Positions 33,176-41,365 of a stretch of DNA of 64,000 nt are shown one piece after another. Position 1 is the stretch's first letter. Each line of letters starts with the position of its first letter. Made by a program: the position numbers and the translations under genes. Origin of the DNA: a virus; the IMG/VR virus record IMGVR_UViG_3300022744_000020, positions 186,001 through 250,000 of that record. One strand, given 5' to 3'. Under the pieces are notes generated by a model. It saw nothing but the letters and a program-made list of their open reading frames with translations, did not search any database and was not told the DNA's origin.

Positions 33176-34189
33176 TTAAGCTATTTTGTTTTCGTCCAGA
33201 TACTGACGGTACCTGGGCTTGAGCTTCTTCAGAATCGTTTCCGCGTAGCTTCGATTGATCTCGAAGAACGTTTGTCGATACTCTTTCATTTTCGGCACGT
33301 TCTTCAGTCGGCTGGTGAGTTCTACGTTACCGAACCAGACATCTGGATCACAACCAGGGGTCACCTTGCAGATTTTCCGGTCACTAGAAACTCGACCCAA
33401 ACCAGCGTTGTAGCCAATCAGCATCATGGCCTCGTGATCTTCTCGGGTTTTAGTCCCAGTGATCTTTGACCAATTGTACCGATTCTTCAAAACGAAAGCT
33501 TGAATTTGATACCGACTGTTTTGAAGGTTTCGATCCCAACCCCAGTCTGCCAGATATTCTGGAAATTGAGCTCTAAGCTCGGATACCACGTCCATCTTGG
33601 CGGTGCGGGTGAACTGCCCCAGTCCAATTCCTTCTTCCCAGGCAGTTTTGGCACGAGCGGTCGGACTGAAGCAAAATCGGTGGGTTTCCGATGGACACGT
33701 CTCCCGGTGAATTTGTGCAGCCAGCGTTGCGAAGTCCGCATCAGGCCAAATTTTAGATCCTTCCCAAACGAGTTCCGGAATGACTTTCTTTGCAGCCTCA
33801 GGAACGCTTGCCTTAGAAGGCGAGGAGAACATCAGTAGCGATGCGAAGACGATGAAAATCCCCAACACGTACACCGACCTGGCCAACGGGTCCTTTTTGG
33901 AATCAAACCACGCTTCCTTGAGATTCACGTACGGCCAAAGCACTCGGCGCACGACGTGGAACGCAGCCATCATCCAGAACGCTTCTGCCGCCTTACCTCC
34001 AACGTAAGCCATTGCCGGCTCATTGAAAACAGAGGTCAGGAAATAAGAGAAGAAGTTCAGGAACAGCCCCATCGTGAACAGTCCAATCACGCGAGTCGTG
34101 TCGGACCATTTCTTTCGATTGAAAGAGAAGTTCGTGAAATCGGTGACGGCATCAAACAAGCCGTCTTTATCAGGTTTTTCGGTACTCAT
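33176..34189 (-). CDS. Membrane protein with C-terminal lytic transglycosylase-like domain, 337 aa
   Basis: The N-terminal part has three predicted membrane helices (about 34-56, 69-86 and 106-122), like a holin. From about residue 140 a soluble domain follows with AAQIHRETCP, whose Glu (near 163) is a candidate catalytic acid, then EEGIGLGQFTRTAK and LIGYNAGLG, the order seen in SLT-type transglycosylases. A membrane-tethered or self-exporting lysin is the simplest reading. The minus-strand ATG at 34189 has AAAGG 5-6 bases upstream; a GTG two codons earlier is less likely. It is a single-gene minus-strand unit. Confidence 0.8.
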   Translation of the reverse strand: MSTEKPDKDGLFDAVTDFTNFSFNRKKWSDTTRVIGLFTMGLFLNFFSYFLTSVFNEPAMAYVGGKAAEAFWMMAAFHVVRRVLWPYVNLKEAWFDSKKDPLARSVYVLGIFIVFASLLMFSSPSKASVPEAAKKVIPELVWEGSKIWPDADFATLAAQIHRETCPSETHRFCFSPTARAKTAWEEGIGLGQFTRTAKMDVVSELRAQFPEYLADWGWDRNLQNSRYQIQAFVLKNRYNWSKITGTKTREDHEAMMLIGYNAGLGRVSSDRKICKVTPGCDPDVWFGNVELTSRLKNVPKMKEYRQTFFEINRSYAETILKKLKPRYRQYLDENKIA

Positions 34190-34270
34190 ATACACCTTTC
34201 GGTTAATAAGAGGTAAACTCCTTACCCCTCTACACGATAAGAATAAACCACATTGCAGACTTATTTGAAC

Positions 34271-34282
34271 ACATATTACCAG
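34271..34282 (+). promoter_or_regulatory. Putative phage promoter
   Basis: ACATATTACCAG after ACTTATTTGAAC. It is followed by CTCAGGAGAAAAATCCTA, the ribosome binding site for the gene at 34320. ATATTAC resembles the core of the phiKZ early promoter as I recall it. Confidence 0.55.
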
Positions 34283-34319
34283 TCTGATTTATCACCCCCA
34301 ACTCAGGAGAAAAATCCTA

Positions 34320-34703
34320 ATGGACGACATGCAATTGGAAGCCTACAAGGCCGCTTTGAGGCTTGAAGCGGAATCGGTCGCCGAGAACGCCGTCGGCGCC
34401 TACCTTCATCAGAAGTACGATCTGATCAAGGAGATCCAGGATGAGGTTCTGGGTCAGAACCCGGATTGGTTTGAGATCCTGGATGGATTTGAGTTTCCTC
34501 GCAAGAAGGAGATCGAAGCAGTACACGAGGCCATCGACCAGGTCCTCAGTGGCTACGGCATCACTTCTGAAGGCCGTCCGAAGTATTCGTTCTTCCGGAC
34601 TCTTCCGGAGTTCGAGTTCTTCCCGGCCGAGAAAGATTCCTTCGGCTGGCTCATTGGTGGATGTCGGCGATTGAGTGATGACATCGTGGCTTACTACGGC
34701 TGA
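34320..34703 (+). CDS. Unknown protein, 127 aa
   Basis: The start ATG at 34320 has CAGGAG upstream. An acidic, helical product beginning MDDMQLEAYKAALRLEAES, with an aromatic C-terminus (KYSFFRTLPEFEFFPAEKD). First gene of the 34.3-38.7 kb unit. Confidence 0.78.
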   Translation: MDDMQLEAYKAALRLEAESVAENAVGAYLHQKYDLIKEIQDEVLGQNPDWFEILDGFEFPRKKEIEAVHEAIDQVLSGYGITSEGRPKYSFFRTLPEFEFFPAEKDSFGWLIGGCRRLSDDIVAYYG

Positions 34704-34739
34704 TCTAAACTGGGGCAGAGATGCCCCTAGGAGAAACAA

Positions 34740-35189
34740 ATGTCTCTGATGATGTATCTGCTGGAGCGAAATATTCGCCTCAGCGAATGGGAAAATTACG
34801 CCGACGAAGGCATCCAAGCCACGCGTGGGGTTAGCGGAACGACCTTTGCCACGATGCCAGCATCCAAGTCGGACAAGATGGCAAACCATATTGTCAGCCA
34901 GCTCAGCCACGATAAGGTCGTCCAGCTCGTTGCGTCGGAGTGGGAGAGGCTCCCCAGCGTGATGCGTCTGCTGATCTCGGACAAGTGCCACAACGCCAAC
35001 TGCTCCGGCAATGCGCGAAAAGGCATTCAGCGCCTCGATAAGCTCCTGAAAGGAAAACTCCTCACTCAGGAGAAGTTCGAACTCAAGTCCAGAGTTCGTG
35101 TCGAGACAGTGGATGGCGTTCGATACGTCGATCGGCGCATCTCCGGGAGCGAGGCCGGCGCTCGTCGCAAACACCAACTCCTGAAGTAA
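34740..35189 (+). CDS. Unknown protein, 149 aa
   Basis: The ATG at 34740 follows CTAGGAGAAACAA. A basic product with a DKCHNANCSG motif and a Lys/Arg-rich C-terminus (GARRKHQLLK). Role unknown. Confidence 0.77.
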   Translation: MSLMMYLLERNIRLSEWENYADEGIQATRGVSGTTFATMPASKSDKMANHIVSQLSHDKVVQLVASEWERLPSVMRLLISDKCHNANCSGNARKGIQRLDKLLKGKLLTQEKFELKSRVRVETVDGVRYVDRRISGSEAGARRKHQLLK

Positions 35190-35200
35190 ACGGGAAAACC

Positions 35201-35812
35201 ATGAAAAAGCCAAGGAATATTGTCTGGTGTTCTAGCCGGCCGGATGTCCGAAATAGCTTGACCCCGACGATCTGTTTGGGGTGTTGGACCGTTCAAAGGT
35301 ATCCGCTTTTGGAGAAAATCCTTAGCGAGATCACCACTACCTTCAAGGGGACGGAAGTCATCATCGTCGAAGAAGAAGATCCGACAAAGTTCCAAGAGAT
35401 GGTGATCGTAGGGATTGACGATGGTCAGGCGGAGAAAATTCAGGCGTCCCTGAAAGAGATCGTGGCGCTGGAAAAGCTGGAAGATCCAATCTTCGACGAA
35501 TACAAAGGAGTAATGTCTTGGTCCGAAAATCTGACCAAGTCGTGGATCTATTACCGTCGCAATCAGATTGCCGGGCACGTCCCGATCGTCTGGATTGGTA
35601 ATGGTTTTGTTAAGATCGACACAGTCCAGGGCTGGGTCGTCGTGCGTGTGAGTGACCTGTCCTCTTACTGCCTGGCGGATTTCCGTGGAGATTCGCCGTT
35701 CCCCGATGCTGTGATTTTGAACCTCGGCCGCTCTGAAATCTTCCTCAGGTACCCCGATGAGAACGAAGCATTGAAAATGTTTCGGCTTCTTCAAGGCTGT
35801 GCTTTCCTGTAA
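35201..35812 (+). CDS. Unknown protein, 203 aa
   Basis: Begins MKKPRNIVWCSSRPDVRN, with a CLGCW pair near residue 25, an acidic middle (IIVEEEDPTKF) and a beta-rich C-terminal half. Soluble. No family is recognised. Confidence 0.77.
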   Translation: MKKPRNIVWCSSRPDVRNSLTPTICLGCWTVQRYPLLEKILSEITTTFKGTEVIIVEEEDPTKFQEMVIVGIDDGQAEKIQASLKEIVALEKLEDPIFDEYKGVMSWSENLTKSWIYYRRNQIAGHVPIVWIGNGFVKIDTVQGWVVVRVSDLSSYCLADFRGDSPFPDAVILNLGRSEIFLRYPDENEALKMFRLLQGCAFL

Positions 35813-35819
35813 TTCAATC

Positions 35820-35843
35820 ACCCAGACGAAAAAAGGATTCCCC
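35820..35843 (+). promoter_or_regulatory. CCCAGACGAAAAAAGG leader
   Basis: CACCCAGACGAAAAAAGGATTCCCC is nearly identical to the leaders at 641 and 16639 and carries the ribosome binding site for the gene at 35844. Unlike those two, no promoter-like motif precedes it closely, since it lies just after another gene. Confidence 0.5.
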
Positions 35844-37352
35844 ATGATTTTCTTCCCCAGCACCAAGAACAAGCACTGGTGGCTCGACGCCGCCACCCTG
35901 TCGACGATCGTGGATGATGCTCTCAAGTCTCTCAATGCGTCCGAGTCGTGGACGAAGTATCTGTCCGCCACCCTGATGGACTTCGACGGCGTCAAGATCT
36001 GGATATTCGATTACAAGTGTCCGTGGGATCCGACAAAGAACGTTTCCGAATGGAAGCGTGTCGAAAACTATCTCGATTTGGCTCAGCTCCGGGCCGTCCT
36101 CGAGGAGTCGGAACGCAAGGAGGTTTTCCGCTACGTCGGAGATCGTGATTTGCTCAAGGTGGGCGATGTCGTCACCTACTACGACGAAGAAGGCTGGGGG
36201 CAGAAGGCTCCGAACGGCATTCTTTTGCGGGTTAAGGAATTCGCTCCCAGGATCGGGCACAATGCCCCTTACTATTGGCCGATCAAGAGGAAAGGGATGG
36301 ATTCGGAAGAACTCGTCTGGTCGGTGTCGCGAGGCGAGGTCACGTACGTCCGCGAGGATACTGGTACTGAAGTCACGGACGCCAGCGAATACAACATCTC
36401 CCTGGCCACTCCGGTCTGTGGTGGGGATCCGGTGGCTGTTCTGGCGGAGCGCAAAGAGCACGCCAAGAAGAACCCCGGAGAGCACTCAAGGGTTCTTGGT
36501 CCCGTCGTGGATCCGAAATTCTATCCGGGCGATCAGGTCTGGTGGATGGATCCGAATCAAGGTCAGGAAACCTTGAAGATGATCGGAGATGCTTTCCCTC
36601 TGAACGGGGCAGAAGCTTGCTACAACTTCGATGAGCAAGGCCAGAAGGGCTATGCAAAGATCGAGGAAAAAGACCTCCGCCTCGACTCGCGCGGCAACCA
36701 CTACCGCTGGGCAACCGGAGGCGTGACGCACTTTACCACCATCGAAGAAGAGTTCAAGTTCTGGTGCGCCGTTGGCGTGATCAGTTCGGTTCGCAATCCG
36801 GATAACGGCTACTATTCGTGGACACTGGACGAGGTCTATGAACAACAGAACACAGGTCGTTGGCTTATCGCCCAAGGAGCCATGATCCAGACCGGTGAGA
36901 AACGGGCCAACTTGGACGTCTTGGAGATCCCCAGCAATCTCCCTCACGTCTGGGAATGGTTGAAAGAAAAGCAGCGTGTGGCTGTGGCGGAGGAAATGTC
37001 ACGCCCGGTGGAGGGGAAGGCTGTGGTTCGAGGCACCGGCCTGTTCCCGGAAGGCGGCCGCATCCTGATCACGCGCCCGATCCGAGACGAGCGCACGGGT
37101 GAGTGTTTCAGGACCGAGGTGACGGAGGAGATCTACATCTGCACTTCGGTACAGCCCGAGGGTTCTCGTGTGGGTCCTGGTGGGCGCGTGATCCGCATCC
37201 ATTGCACTGACAAGGTGATCGAGTACCGCAGCCATCGGGCCAGTATCGAAGTAAGCCGCATCCGAGCGCACTTTGCTGCACTGGAGAACGCACGGGTGAT
37301 CGCAAGCATGAAGCGCTTCGGAATCAACAACCCTGAAAAGAAAACCGACTGA
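35844..37352 (+). CDS. Unknown protein with small-barrel-like segments, 502 aa
   Basis: The ATG at 35844 follows the conserved leader. Several stretches have the look of SH3/KOW-type barrels (LKVGDVVTYYDEEGWGQ, FYPGDQVWWMDPN, GRVIRIHCTDKVIEY), linked by helical parts. GC content looks higher than in its neighbours. No catalytic motif is recognised. Confidence 0.8.
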   Translation: MIFFPSTKNKHWWLDAATLSTIVDDALKSLNASESWTKYLSATLMDFDGVKIWIFDYKCPWDPTKNVSEWKRVENYLDLAQLRAVLEESERKEVFRYVGDRDLLKVGDVVTYYDEEGWGQKAPNGILLRVKEFAPRIGHNAPYYWPIKRKGMDSEELVWSVSRGEVTYVREDTGTEVTDASEYNISLATPVCGGDPVAVLAERKEHAKKNPGEHSRVLGPVVDPKFYPGDQVWWMDPNQGQETLKMIGDAFPLNGAEACYNFDEQGQKGYAKIEEKDLRLDSRGNHYRWATGGVTHFTTIEEEFKFWCAVGVISSVRNPDNGYYSWTLDEVYEQQNTGRWLIAQGAMIQTGEKRANLDVLEIPSNLPHVWEWLKEKQRVAVAEEMSRPVEGKAVVRGTGLFPEGGRILITRPIRDERTGECFRTEVTEEIYICTSVQPEGSRVGPGGRVIRIHCTDKVIEYRSHRASIEVSRIRAHFAALENARVIASMKRFGINNPEKKTD

Positions 37353-37356
37353 GCGA

Positions 37357-37409
37357 ACATCGGGCGAGAAGCTAGAACTCCGACAAGGGTAAAGTCTTCT
37401 CGCCTATGT
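37357..37409 (+). other. Hairpin in intergenic gap
   Basis: GGCGAGAAG/CTTCTCGCC (37363-37371 with 37396-37404) with an outer ACAT/ATGT pairing and a 24-base loop, followed by GTTTCGTTAAAA. A weak terminator or regulatory stem-loop. Confidence 0.45.
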
Positions 37410-37454
37410 CGTTTCGTTAAAATCCATCGTTAATATCGAGCTAGTGAGAATCAG

Positions 37455-38237
37455 ATGCAAAAGCCTACCATCCCTGTCTTCGTTAAGCAAGAACCCATGG
37501 ACCCCAACCATCCGTTGGATGTGGACCAGAAGCTCATGGATGACCTCCGGGTGATCCAGGTCCTGGCGACTGAGCAGCCCAGTGGGGGTCCGAAGTCAAG
37601 CTTCCTGCAGGGGCTGCACAAGCAACTGACCTGGTACGGGATCTGGACCCGGCATCATGACTACAGCAGCCACGTAGCCGCCATGCGCGCGGTCTACTGG
37701 GCTGCGGGTTATTTGGTCGGCGCCAAGTCGCATGCGAACAACCCCGAAATGACGGCGCTGATCGACCTCCTCTCGGCCTGGGTGCAGAAGGCTGGCGACC
37801 ATCTCAGTCGCTGGATGTTCGATGATCGTTCCCGGGTTCCGCATCTGAACTATTGCCCGGAGCAGAAGATCAATACCTTCTCGGTCTTGCAAAAGACCGA
37901 CCGGCAGACCGCAGATCCTTCCTGGGATGGATTCACCTGCCCTCGCTGCCGTGGTCATCTGTTCAGCACGATGACTCTTCCGGCAACCACGGATCTGCCG
38001 GAAGGTCAGTCGGTTGGTTACTGCAATAGCTACCTCCCCAATGCCGTCCCTGACCTGACGACTCGCTGTGGCTTCACTTGGGATCGCAACGATCAAGCAA
38101 TGGAGGCGATCTGCATGTACTCCAAGCCGAGGGAGGAGTGGATGGATTCTTTCCCATCCGGATTCCCGACCCAGAAGACAGCGCCGATCGTCTCCCAGAT
38201 CCAGACCCTGGGAGACGATCCTCCGAATTACCCGTAA
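37455..38237 (+). CDS. Unknown protein with zinc-ribbon-like motif, 260 aa
   Basis: A helical first half (YSSHVAAMRAVYWAAGYLVGA). Cysteines then sit in LNYCPEQ, TCPRCRGH, GYCNSYL and TRCGFTW (about 135-210), a spacing that fits a zinc ribbon. Role unknown. It is soluble and without a signal peptide, unlike the following genes. Confidence 0.78.
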   Translation: MQKPTIPVFVKQEPMDPNHPLDVDQKLMDDLRVIQVLATEQPSGGPKSSFLQGLHKQLTWYGIWTRHHDYSSHVAAMRAVYWAAGYLVGAKSHANNPEMTALIDLLSAWVQKAGDHLSRWMFDDRSRVPHLNYCPEQKINTFSVLQKTDRQTADPSWDGFTCPRCRGHLFSTMTLPATTDLPEGQSVGYCNSYLPNAVPDLTTRCGFTWDRNDQAMEAICMYSKPREEWMDSFPSGFPTQKTAPIVSQIQTLGDDPPNYP

Positions 38238-38263
38238 CGCAATCCATTCTAGGAGCTTAAGTC

Positions 38264-38671
38264 ATGAATCGTTTCATCTGCCTCATCGTTCTGTTTCTCT
38301 CCCTCGGTGCCCAGGCGCAAGTCGTACCGCCAGCAAATCTGAGCATCGATCCGTATGCGGATCGAATCACGGCGTGGCTGAAGAAAAATTCGCGCGTCTA
38401 CCAGTGCGCTGATTCAGCCGTGAACCGACTGGTGGAAGATCGCAACGCGATTGTGACCCCTCAGGAATATGGGCGGATCGTCACGATTTGCTCGTCCTTC
38501 CCAGCGGCCAATCCAGGGTCGGCGATGCTTGGGGAGGAGCTCGACTACATGTGGTACGTGAAACCGCATGACCAAAAGCAACTCGCCGAGAAGAAGGCCG
38601 GTCGTCGTTGGCAAGACGTCGACGGGTACCTTCACTTTCCAGACGGCACCATCAGCAGTTCTCCCATGTAA
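38264..38671 (+). CDS. Secreted protein of unknown function, 135 aa
   Basis: The ATG at 38264 has TAGGAG upstream. A Sec signal peptide is clear (MNRFICLIVLFLSLGAQAQ, cleavage after AQA). The mature part is about 117 residues with two Cys that could pair (YQCADS, VTICSS). It should act in the periplasm. First of a run of envelope-directed genes. Confidence 0.8.
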   Translation: MNRFICLIVLFLSLGAQAQVVPPANLSIDPYADRITAWLKKNSRVYQCADSAVNRLVEDRNAIVTPQEYGRIVTICSSFPAANPGSAMLGEELDYMWYVKPHDQKQLAEKKAGRRWQDVDGYLHFPDGTISSSPM

Positions 38672-38700
38672 CCGAGATCGGCTGAAGTCGGGAACGGCAA

Positions 38701-38731
38701 AGAAAAGGGGGCTCGTCCCCCTTTTCTTTTT
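38701..38731 (+). terminator. Intrinsic terminator
   Basis: An 11-bp stem AGAAAAGGGGG/CCCCCTTTTCT (38701-38711 with 38717-38727), loop CTCGT, T-run through 38731. Confidence 0.9.
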
Positions 38732-38767
38732 ACTAATTTAAAAACCATTTTCCAGATTTTTACAGTC

Positions 38768-38777
38768 ACATATAACC
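38768..38777 (+). promoter_or_regulatory. Putative phage promoter
   Basis: ACATATAACC after GATTTTTACAGTC, followed by AATGTGAATCGAGT. The 25 bases around it match the site at 14072 almost exactly. Confidence 0.6.
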
Positions 38778-38840
38778 AATGTGAATCGAGTACAAATCGT
38801 GTATTTGGTCACCATCAACCTTGACTCAATGGAGTTCCGA

Positions 38841-39143
38841 ATGCCCTTCCTCGCCCAAATCGCTGGCATCACCCTTCAAATCGTGCAGGTCTGCACACCG
38901 ACTCCGGAGTATCTGGCAGCAAAAGCCGCTCAGATGCCGCAAGCCCAGATCATGATGATCCAGCCCGCCAAGTGCGTCAACACGGGTCATTCCCTGATTG
39001 GCAAAAAGTTCTACTCCCCGGGCATTAGCGACCAATCGATGCGCACCTGCAAGCTTCAGCAAGATTACTGGAAGTGGGTTGCTTCAAAGCAAGGAGTGAC
39101 CATCACCAGTTGGTGCCTGATTGGCTCAGTCACGGCGAAATGA
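38841..39143 (+). CDS. Small, possibly exported protein, 100 aa
   Basis: GGAG lies 6 bases before the ATG at 38841. The N-terminus MPFLAQIAGITLQIVQVC is hydrophobic and could be a signal or anchor segment. The mature part has four Cys (VCTP, AKCVN, RTCKL, SWCLI), suggesting disulfides and a periplasmic location. Unknown function. Confidence 0.7.
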   Translation: MPFLAQIAGITLQIVQVCTPTPEYLAAKAAQMPQAQIMMIQPAKCVNTGHSLIGKKFYSPGISDQSMRTCKLQQDYWKWVASKQGVTITSWCLIGSVTAK

Positions 39144-39175
39144 TCCGTGACCTGTGTTCGGTTTCATCTCGTCGA

Positions 39176-39209
39176 GAATAGGGGTTCGCCCCTATTCTTT
39201 TTTTTTTTG
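39176..39209 (+). terminator. Intrinsic terminator with UUCG loop
   Basis: A 9-bp stem GAATAGGGG/CCCCTATTC (39176-39184 with 39189-39197), loop TTCG, and a run of 12 T. Confidence 0.92.
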
Positions 39210-39232
39210 CCGTCTTCTATTAAAATTAAACC

Positions 39233-39243
39233 CTATATCATCC
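39233..39243 (+). promoter_or_regulatory. Putative phage promoter
   Basis: CTATATCATCC, almost the same as the site at 50848 (CTATATCATCG), placed 18 bases before the ATG at 39261. Confidence 0.55.
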
Positions 39244-39260
39244 ATTTGCCAGTAACCCCC

Positions 39261-39758
39261 ATGGGCTTTAGCGTAATGGAAAAAAATCAAGCCATTCAAT
39301 TATTCTGGGTAGATGTCTCTCGCGCTGTTTCAAATGCTAAAGCAAATAAACTCCAGGTACATGTGGAGCGCTTTTCTTCGGATCAATGTGACGAGTTTAG
39401 ACTAATTGCAGGCGAATCCATTAAGGAGATAATGTTGAAAGATCAACCACGGAAGAAGTCCCTGATGTTTTACTGGGTCTTCTTGGCCCTCGTTTATTTG
39501 TTGGTGGGCGTGACGATTTACTTCAATGGATCTCAATGGTCCAGACAAAAGGACATCGAAGAAGCCGTGGCTGCTATGTACCTCGACTGCACCGAGCAAG
39601 CCCCACTGCAACGAATCCAAGAAGGTGTTTCACCCTCTCAGCATTTGCTTCTTTGCGGGGAGAGCAGCATGGCTTACCGAGCCATGCTGAAGAAATCAAT
39701 GCCAGATCCGCTGATCCAGGTGTTTGCATGGCCCGCCTTCATTTGGGGTAAAGTGTGA
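39261..39758 (+). CDS. Membrane protein with one TM helix, 165 aa
   Basis: The ATG at 39261 lies just after the promoter-like motif. An ATG at 39276 is an alternative, and upstream in-frame starts would precede the promoter. One strong TM segment (SLMFYWVFLALVYLLVGVTI, about 68-88) separates a cytoplasmic N-terminal part from a C-terminal part with two Cys. Role unknown. Confidence 0.75.
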   Translation: MGFSVMEKNQAIQLFWVDVSRAVSNAKANKLQVHVERFSSDQCDEFRLIAGESIKEIMLKDQPRKKSLMFYWVFLALVYLLVGVTIYFNGSQWSRQKDIEEAVAAMYLDCTEQAPLQRIQEGVSPSQHLLLCGESSMAYRAMLKKSMPDPLIQVFAWPAFIWGKV

Positions 39759-39761
39759 GCT

Positions 39762-40286
39762 TTGCGATCTTTGTTTCCACGAAAGACGATAGGTGATAAA
39801 TTGATACTGCAAAACGTCTCGTTGAGACTGGCTACTCGCCCGTCCGACAAACGTCGAGATAAAATCGATGGTCCGGTGAACGTGATCATTCGAATTCTCG
39901 ACCATCTGACCGAAACTCACCCTACTGACCATGGGGTGGATTATTGGTTCGAAGAAGAAAGGCTTTGGGCCTATCAAGATCCCAGCATTCAAGTCCATGA
40001 ATTCCGTTTCAACAATGTGGACTGGATGAAGCCTGGAAGCATCAATCGAGAGCAAGCGCAGTCGATTGCCAAGATCCTGATCGAAGCAAACAAGAACAAT
40101 CACAACGTGCTCGTTCACTGCGTGCAAGGAGAGTCGCGCAGTGCCGCCGTTGTCAAAGCAGCGCTCCAGTCGTTCAAAGACGCCACGTGCCCCACTGAAA
40201 TTCCGTGGTGCAACAACAGCGTTTGCGATGTGATCAAGTACGAGATTCTCCGGGCTAATCGCCGGGAAGATCGTGCACCTCAGTAG
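39762..40286 (+). CDS. Tyrosine/dual-specificity phosphatase-like protein, up to 174 aa
   Basis: The PTP signature HCVQGESRS (C120, R126, CX5R) is complete and preceded by a hydrophobic strand (NVLVH) and followed by a helix, as in cysteine phosphatases. An Asp in NNVDWMKP (D87) is a candidate general acid. No ATG is available; the frame opens at TTG 39762, and a TTG at 39801 has AGGTGA 6 bases upstream and may be the true start (161 aa). A phage phosphatase could act on host phosphoproteins or on nucleotide or RNA 5' phosphates, since the family covers all of these. Confidence 0.78.
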   Translation: MRSLFPRKTIGDKLILQNVSLRLATRPSDKRRDKIDGPVNVIIRILDHLTETHPTDHGVDYWFEEERLWAYQDPSIQVHEFRFNNVDWMKPGSINREQAQSIAKILIEANKNNHNVLVHCVQGESRSAAVVKAALQSFKDATCPTEIPWCNNSVCDVIKYEILRANRREDRAPQ

Positions 40287-40341
40287 ACCCACGCTCGCCA
40301 AGAAGGCGATTTCCAACCCCTCAGCAAGAAAGGCTGAACTC

Positions 40342-41178
40342 GTGACCACCAAACAAAAATCCGTCAAAATCGGGAAGATACTAGGATGCGCCGTTATCGG
40401 CGGCGTCGCCTTGTATTTCGCCGTCAAAATTCTGATTGCCACCATGGCGATCGTGGCCGCTGGAGCGATCGGCTTCACGGCTGTGATGCTCTACCCGACG
40501 TTCCTGGAGCTGTTGGCTTACAACCAGCTCCAAGGAATGATTGCCATCTGGAAAGGCAATCCTGGTTTTGCCTTGCGGCGAAATCTCTTCGACATGAACG
40601 AGGATCACCAAAACCGATCCAAATCGACACTGCAACTCATCGGGGTTGGGCGCACCCTAGAAGATCGCCACGCCGAATCTTCCCGTCGATATCCGGACTC
40701 AGCAACCACCAGGTCTCTCCTGAGCCGAATCGACATGGTTCGTAAATCGGTTGATCATCAAAAGAAATTACTCGCCAATTCGGCTCAGGCTCTCGAGGCG
40801 TACGAGGCGCGGATTGAAGAGCTGGAATTTGATTGGGAGTCCGATCAGCAGATCAACAAGGCCGCGGGCATCTTGTCGGCGCTTACCGGACAAAGTCGCC
40901 GAGCCGCCATGCGTCAGGTGCGCGAAGACACGGCGCTCAAAGCGATCCGCAGCCAAGCAGCCGAAGCCATGGCGGCACTTGAGATGTCTCAACTCGAAGG
41001 AAACGCATTCACCCGCGAGGTCGAAGTCTCGGCTCGCGAGAGTCGGATGGCCGAAGATCAGCGACAGAAGGATCGCGACCGCACCATCGAAGCAGCGCCC
41101 CAACTGGAAAACGAATCCCGCCGTGGGCTGTTCGACAGCTTTCAGCAACAAGATTCTCGTCAAACCCAAAAGAAGTAA
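40342..41178 (+). CDS. Membrane-anchored coiled-coil protein, 278 aa
   Basis: Start GTG at 40342 (AGAAAGG upstream) is preferred over GTG at 40273, which overlaps the previous gene. Two adjacent hydrophobic segments span about residues 12-52 (GKILGCAVIGGVALYFAV; TMAIVAAGAIGFTAVML). A long, charged, helical region follows (LEAYEARIEELEFDWESDQ) up to the C-terminus. The anchor-plus-coil layout resembles inner-membrane spanins or PspA/stomatin-like proteins. The small lipoprotein-like gene next door supports the spanin idea, but length and two TM segments are unusual for it. Confidence 0.72.
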   Translation: MTTKQKSVKIGKILGCAVIGGVALYFAVKILIATMAIVAAGAIGFTAVMLYPTFLELLAYNQLQGMIAIWKGNPGFALRRNLFDMNEDHQNRSKSTLQLIGVGRTLEDRHAESSRRYPDSATTRSLLSRIDMVRKSVDHQKKLLANSAQALEAYEARIEELEFDWESDQQINKAAGILSALTGQSRRAAMRQVREDTALKAIRSQAAEAMAALEMSQLEGNAFTREVEVSARESRMAEDQRQKDRDRTIEAAPQLENESRRGLFDSFQQQDSRQTQKK

Positions 41179-41187
41179 AGGTCCATC

Positions 41188-41349
41188 ATGCGCCTGCTTT
41201 TTGCTACTCTCGTTCTGGCAGCCTGCTTGGCCGTCGCCTACTTCCGTTCGGAAGGTACCCTGGGACTGCCCGAAATGAATATGCCCTCCAGTGGAGCACC
41301 AGCCCCCGCGCCCGCCACTCCGGCCGGCACTTCTTCCTTCAAGCTCTGA
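41188..41349 (+). CDS. 53-aa lipoprotein-like or membrane peptide, Pro/Ala-rich tail
   Basis: ATG at 41188 with AAAGG 6-7 bases upstream; stop TGA at 41347-41349. The product starts MRLLFATLVLAACLAVAYF, in which LAAC (C13) fits a lipobox, though the same stretch could be a plain TM helix. The tail is PSSGAPAPAPATPAG-like and Pro/Ala-rich. Size and composition recall Rz1-type outer-membrane spanins. The gene lies between the anchored coiled-coil gene and the solute-binding protein. Confidence 0.62.
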   Translation: MRLLFATLVLAACLAVAYFRSEGTLGLPEMNMPSSGAPAPAPATPAGTSSFKL

Positions 41350-41365
41350 ACCAAGGACTTCTCAA

